From contig URYH01000020.1 of assembly GCA_900552105.1 (NCBI GenBank), positions 1-14,621 on the forward strand: a stretch of DNA of 14,621 nucleotides, written 5' to 3'. This DNA comes from an uncultured Eubacteriales bacterium (GTDB lineage Bacteria; Bacillota; Clostridia; Christensenellales; UBA1242). How positions within the stretch are numbered: the stretch's first letter is position 1; each line of letters opens with the position of its first letter. The notes under the pieces are model-generated. The model was not told the DNA's origin. It saw only the letters and a program-made list of their open reading frames with translations, and did no database searches. Of the stretch, positions 13,827 to 14,621 are shown piece by piece. A program made the translations under genes and the position numbers.

Positions 13827-14051
13827 TCAATCAATCACGCCCAGCATATAATCCACGCGAACATTAAATAATTTCGCAACCAAAATAAGATTATCAATAT
13901 TTGGTGACGACAGACCCTCACACCACCTTTCAATCACCTTTTCACTCACTTCAAACACGTCTGCTAGTTCCGCATTTGTGATGCCACGCTCTTTCATCAA
14001 ACCTTTTAACCTATTTCCAAATATCTTTGCTGCTGTTTTATCTTTTATCAT
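13827..14051 (-). CDS. XRE/Cro-CI family transcriptional regulator
   Basis: A 74-residue protein that is almost only a helix-turn-helix domain. The line FGNRLKGLMKERGITNAELADVFEVSEKVIERWCEG holds helices 1-3, with the recognition helix near SEKVIERW (36-43). SPNIDNLILVAKLFNVRVDYMLG is the usual second half, in which VDYMLG closes the domain. There is no C-terminal oligomerisation or RecA-cleavage domain, so it would not respond to SOS by self-cleavage alone. I use the ATG at 14051, five bases after GGAGG. A start at 14084 would extend into the promoter region. It is divergent from a second regulator with a symmetric site between them, the layout of a phage genetic switch. Confidence 0.88.
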   Translation of the reverse strand: MIKDKTAAKIFGNRLKGLMKERGITNAELADVFEVSEKVIERWCEGLSSPNIDNLILVAKLFNVRVDYMLGVID

Positions 14052-14065
14052 TTTATCCTCCCAAA

Positions 14066-14111
14066 TAATTGACCATAATTCCATTATATAGATTGTCAGT
14101 CAATTATGCAA
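14066..14111 (-). promoter_or_regulatory. Promoter of the minus-strand regulator with an overlapping inverted repeat (putative operator)
   Basis: On the minus strand TTGCAT (14111-14106) and TATAAT (14088-14083) are 17 bases apart, a good -35/-10 pair. TAATTGAC (14066-14073) and GTCAATTA (14099-14106) form an inverted repeat centred on the -10 box: one arm lies in the spacer, the other just after the expected start site. A weaker third half-site (ATTGTC, 14092-14097) abuts the right arm. This is the expected position for self-repression. Confidence 0.6.
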
Positions 14112-14149
14112 GAAATTTTTTGTTTTATTATTGAAACAGGAGATATAAC

Positions 14150-14350
14150 ATGAAATTTGAAACATTTGGCATTAACCTTGCAAAAGAAAGAATAAAACAA
14201 AACATGTCTGCTTATGAATTGAGTATAAAGTTAGGTAAAGACCCAAGTTATATCAATAAAGTTGAAAACGGAAAAATCAATATTAGTTTGAAAATGATTT
14301 TAGAAATATGCGAAATTCTAAAAATAGAACCAAAAACTCTTTTTAATTAA
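14150..14350 (+). CDS. XRE family helix-turn-helix protein
   Basis: A 66-residue single-domain regulator. FGINLAKERIKQNMSAYELSIKLGKDPSYINKVENGKINISLKMILEICEILKIEPKTLF covers all five helices of the XRE fold, with recognition helix near DPSYINKVEN (31-40). An AGGAG site lies seven bases before the ATG. It is divergent from the other regulator and is the only confident plus-strand gene in the window. Its codons are visibly richer in A and T than those of the virion genes and of the chromosomal genes at the left, which suggests a different history. It may be the Cro-like partner of the minus-strand repressor, or a regulator of genes beyond the right edge. Confidence 0.87.
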   Translation: MKFETFGINLAKERIKQNMSAYELSIKLGKDPSYINKVENGKINISLKMILEICEILKIEPKTLFN

Positions 14351-14441
14351 TTTTATTTCACACCCCCGACCGCCCGCCCCTACGAGCAAAAACTTTGGCG
14401 TTTTTCTTCTATCACAACTTATTACAAAAAATTCTTTCTTC

Positions 14442-14471
14442 AAGAGTTAGGCATTCTTTGCCTTAACTCTT
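14442..14471. other. Hairpin 1 of repeat copy B
   Basis: AAGAGTTAGGC pairs with GCC, one unpaired T and TAACTCTT around ATTCTTT. It equals the copy A hairpin except for one base. Confidence 0.7.
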
Positions 14472-14486
14472 CTTATTAGTCGACCT

Positions 14487-14570
14487 GCATAAACAACAAA
14501 ACAATGTCAAGTGTTTGAGAACTGCGTTCTCAAATTCATTTCACACTTGACATTCGTTTTGTGTTTATGC
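14487..14570. other. Nested hairpin 2 of repeat copy B
   Basis: GCATAAACA...AATGTCAAGTG pairs with CACTTGACATT...TGTTTATGC. Inside, TTTGAGAAC (14514-14522) pairs with GTTCTCAAA (14526-14534) around a 3-base loop. Compared with copy A the arms differ but still pair. Confidence 0.75.
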
Positions 14571-14621
14571 TTCCACGAGGACAAGAATAAAAAGAAAAAA
14601 GGTTTTGTATCAAAATTTACA

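Larger units (their letters stand above)
14366..14621. repeat. Complex structured repeat, copy B (cut by the window edge)
   Basis: The same orientation and block order as copy A at 4968-5437: CCGACCGC (14366-14373), CTATCACAACTT (14409-14420), hairpin 1 (14442-14471), nested hairpin 2 (14487-14570) and the terminator-like block. It lacks both inserted hairpin elements. From CGAGGACAAG (14576) to the last base it matches 5376-5421 exactly, 46 of 46 bases. The window ends inside the right arm of the terminator hairpin. No gene is evident. Confidence 0.8.

Noticed and set aside
4968..14621. CRISPR array
   Set aside because: The repeats are only two, long, structured and 9.2 kb apart; there are no short regular repeat-spacer units and no cas genes.

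Overview
The window joins a stretch of ordinary bacterial chromosome (about 1-4830) to a compact short-tailed-phage-like gene block (about 5550-14350). Copies of one structured repeat lie at both edges of that block (4968-5437 and 14366-14621). Strong AGGAGG-type ribosome binding sites, moderately low G+C, a BhlA/UviB-type holin and structural proteins of the kind seen in gut Clostridia prophages suggest an uncultured Bacillota (clostridial) genome. I cannot name a species.

Chromosomal part, all on the minus strand: tilS (tRNA-Ile lysidine synthase) and galU (UDP-glucose synthesis) form a translationally coupled pair behind a clear sigma-70-type promoter and end at an intrinsic terminator. 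A second pair follows: cca (tRNA 3'-end CCA addition or poly(A) polymerase family) and rmuC, overlapping by 11 bases. A 25-base hairpin lies after rmuC at the window edge.

Between tilS and the phage block, about 800 bases hold no convincing gene. They contain two small palindromes, the complex repeat copy A (two hairpins, a two-way terminator and two inserted hairpin elements), a plus-strand terminator, and the minus-strand terminator that closes the phage operon.

Phage-like part, read right to left on the minus strand: a small protein resembling those found beside terminases, a Cys-rich protein, portal, scaffold, major capsid, a conserved small protein, a head-tail adaptor, a beta-propeller-like neck/tail protein, a long coiled-coil protein and a holin. 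Most joins are TGATG or TAATG overlaps and every frame is intact. To the right, two divergent XRE-type helix-turn-helix regulators share a region with an inverted repeat that overlaps a promoter.

The gene set could specify a DNA-filled short-tailed shell and an exit pore. I see no large terminase, integrase, replication gene, endolysin or tail spike within about 9 kb. It is either a remnant that has kept its virion module intact, a satellite or domesticated particle that borrows packaging and lysis functions, or one edge of a longer prophage that continues past the right end. The last 46 bases before the right edge match copy A exactly, 9,200 bases apart, which makes the repeats worth testing as element boundaries.
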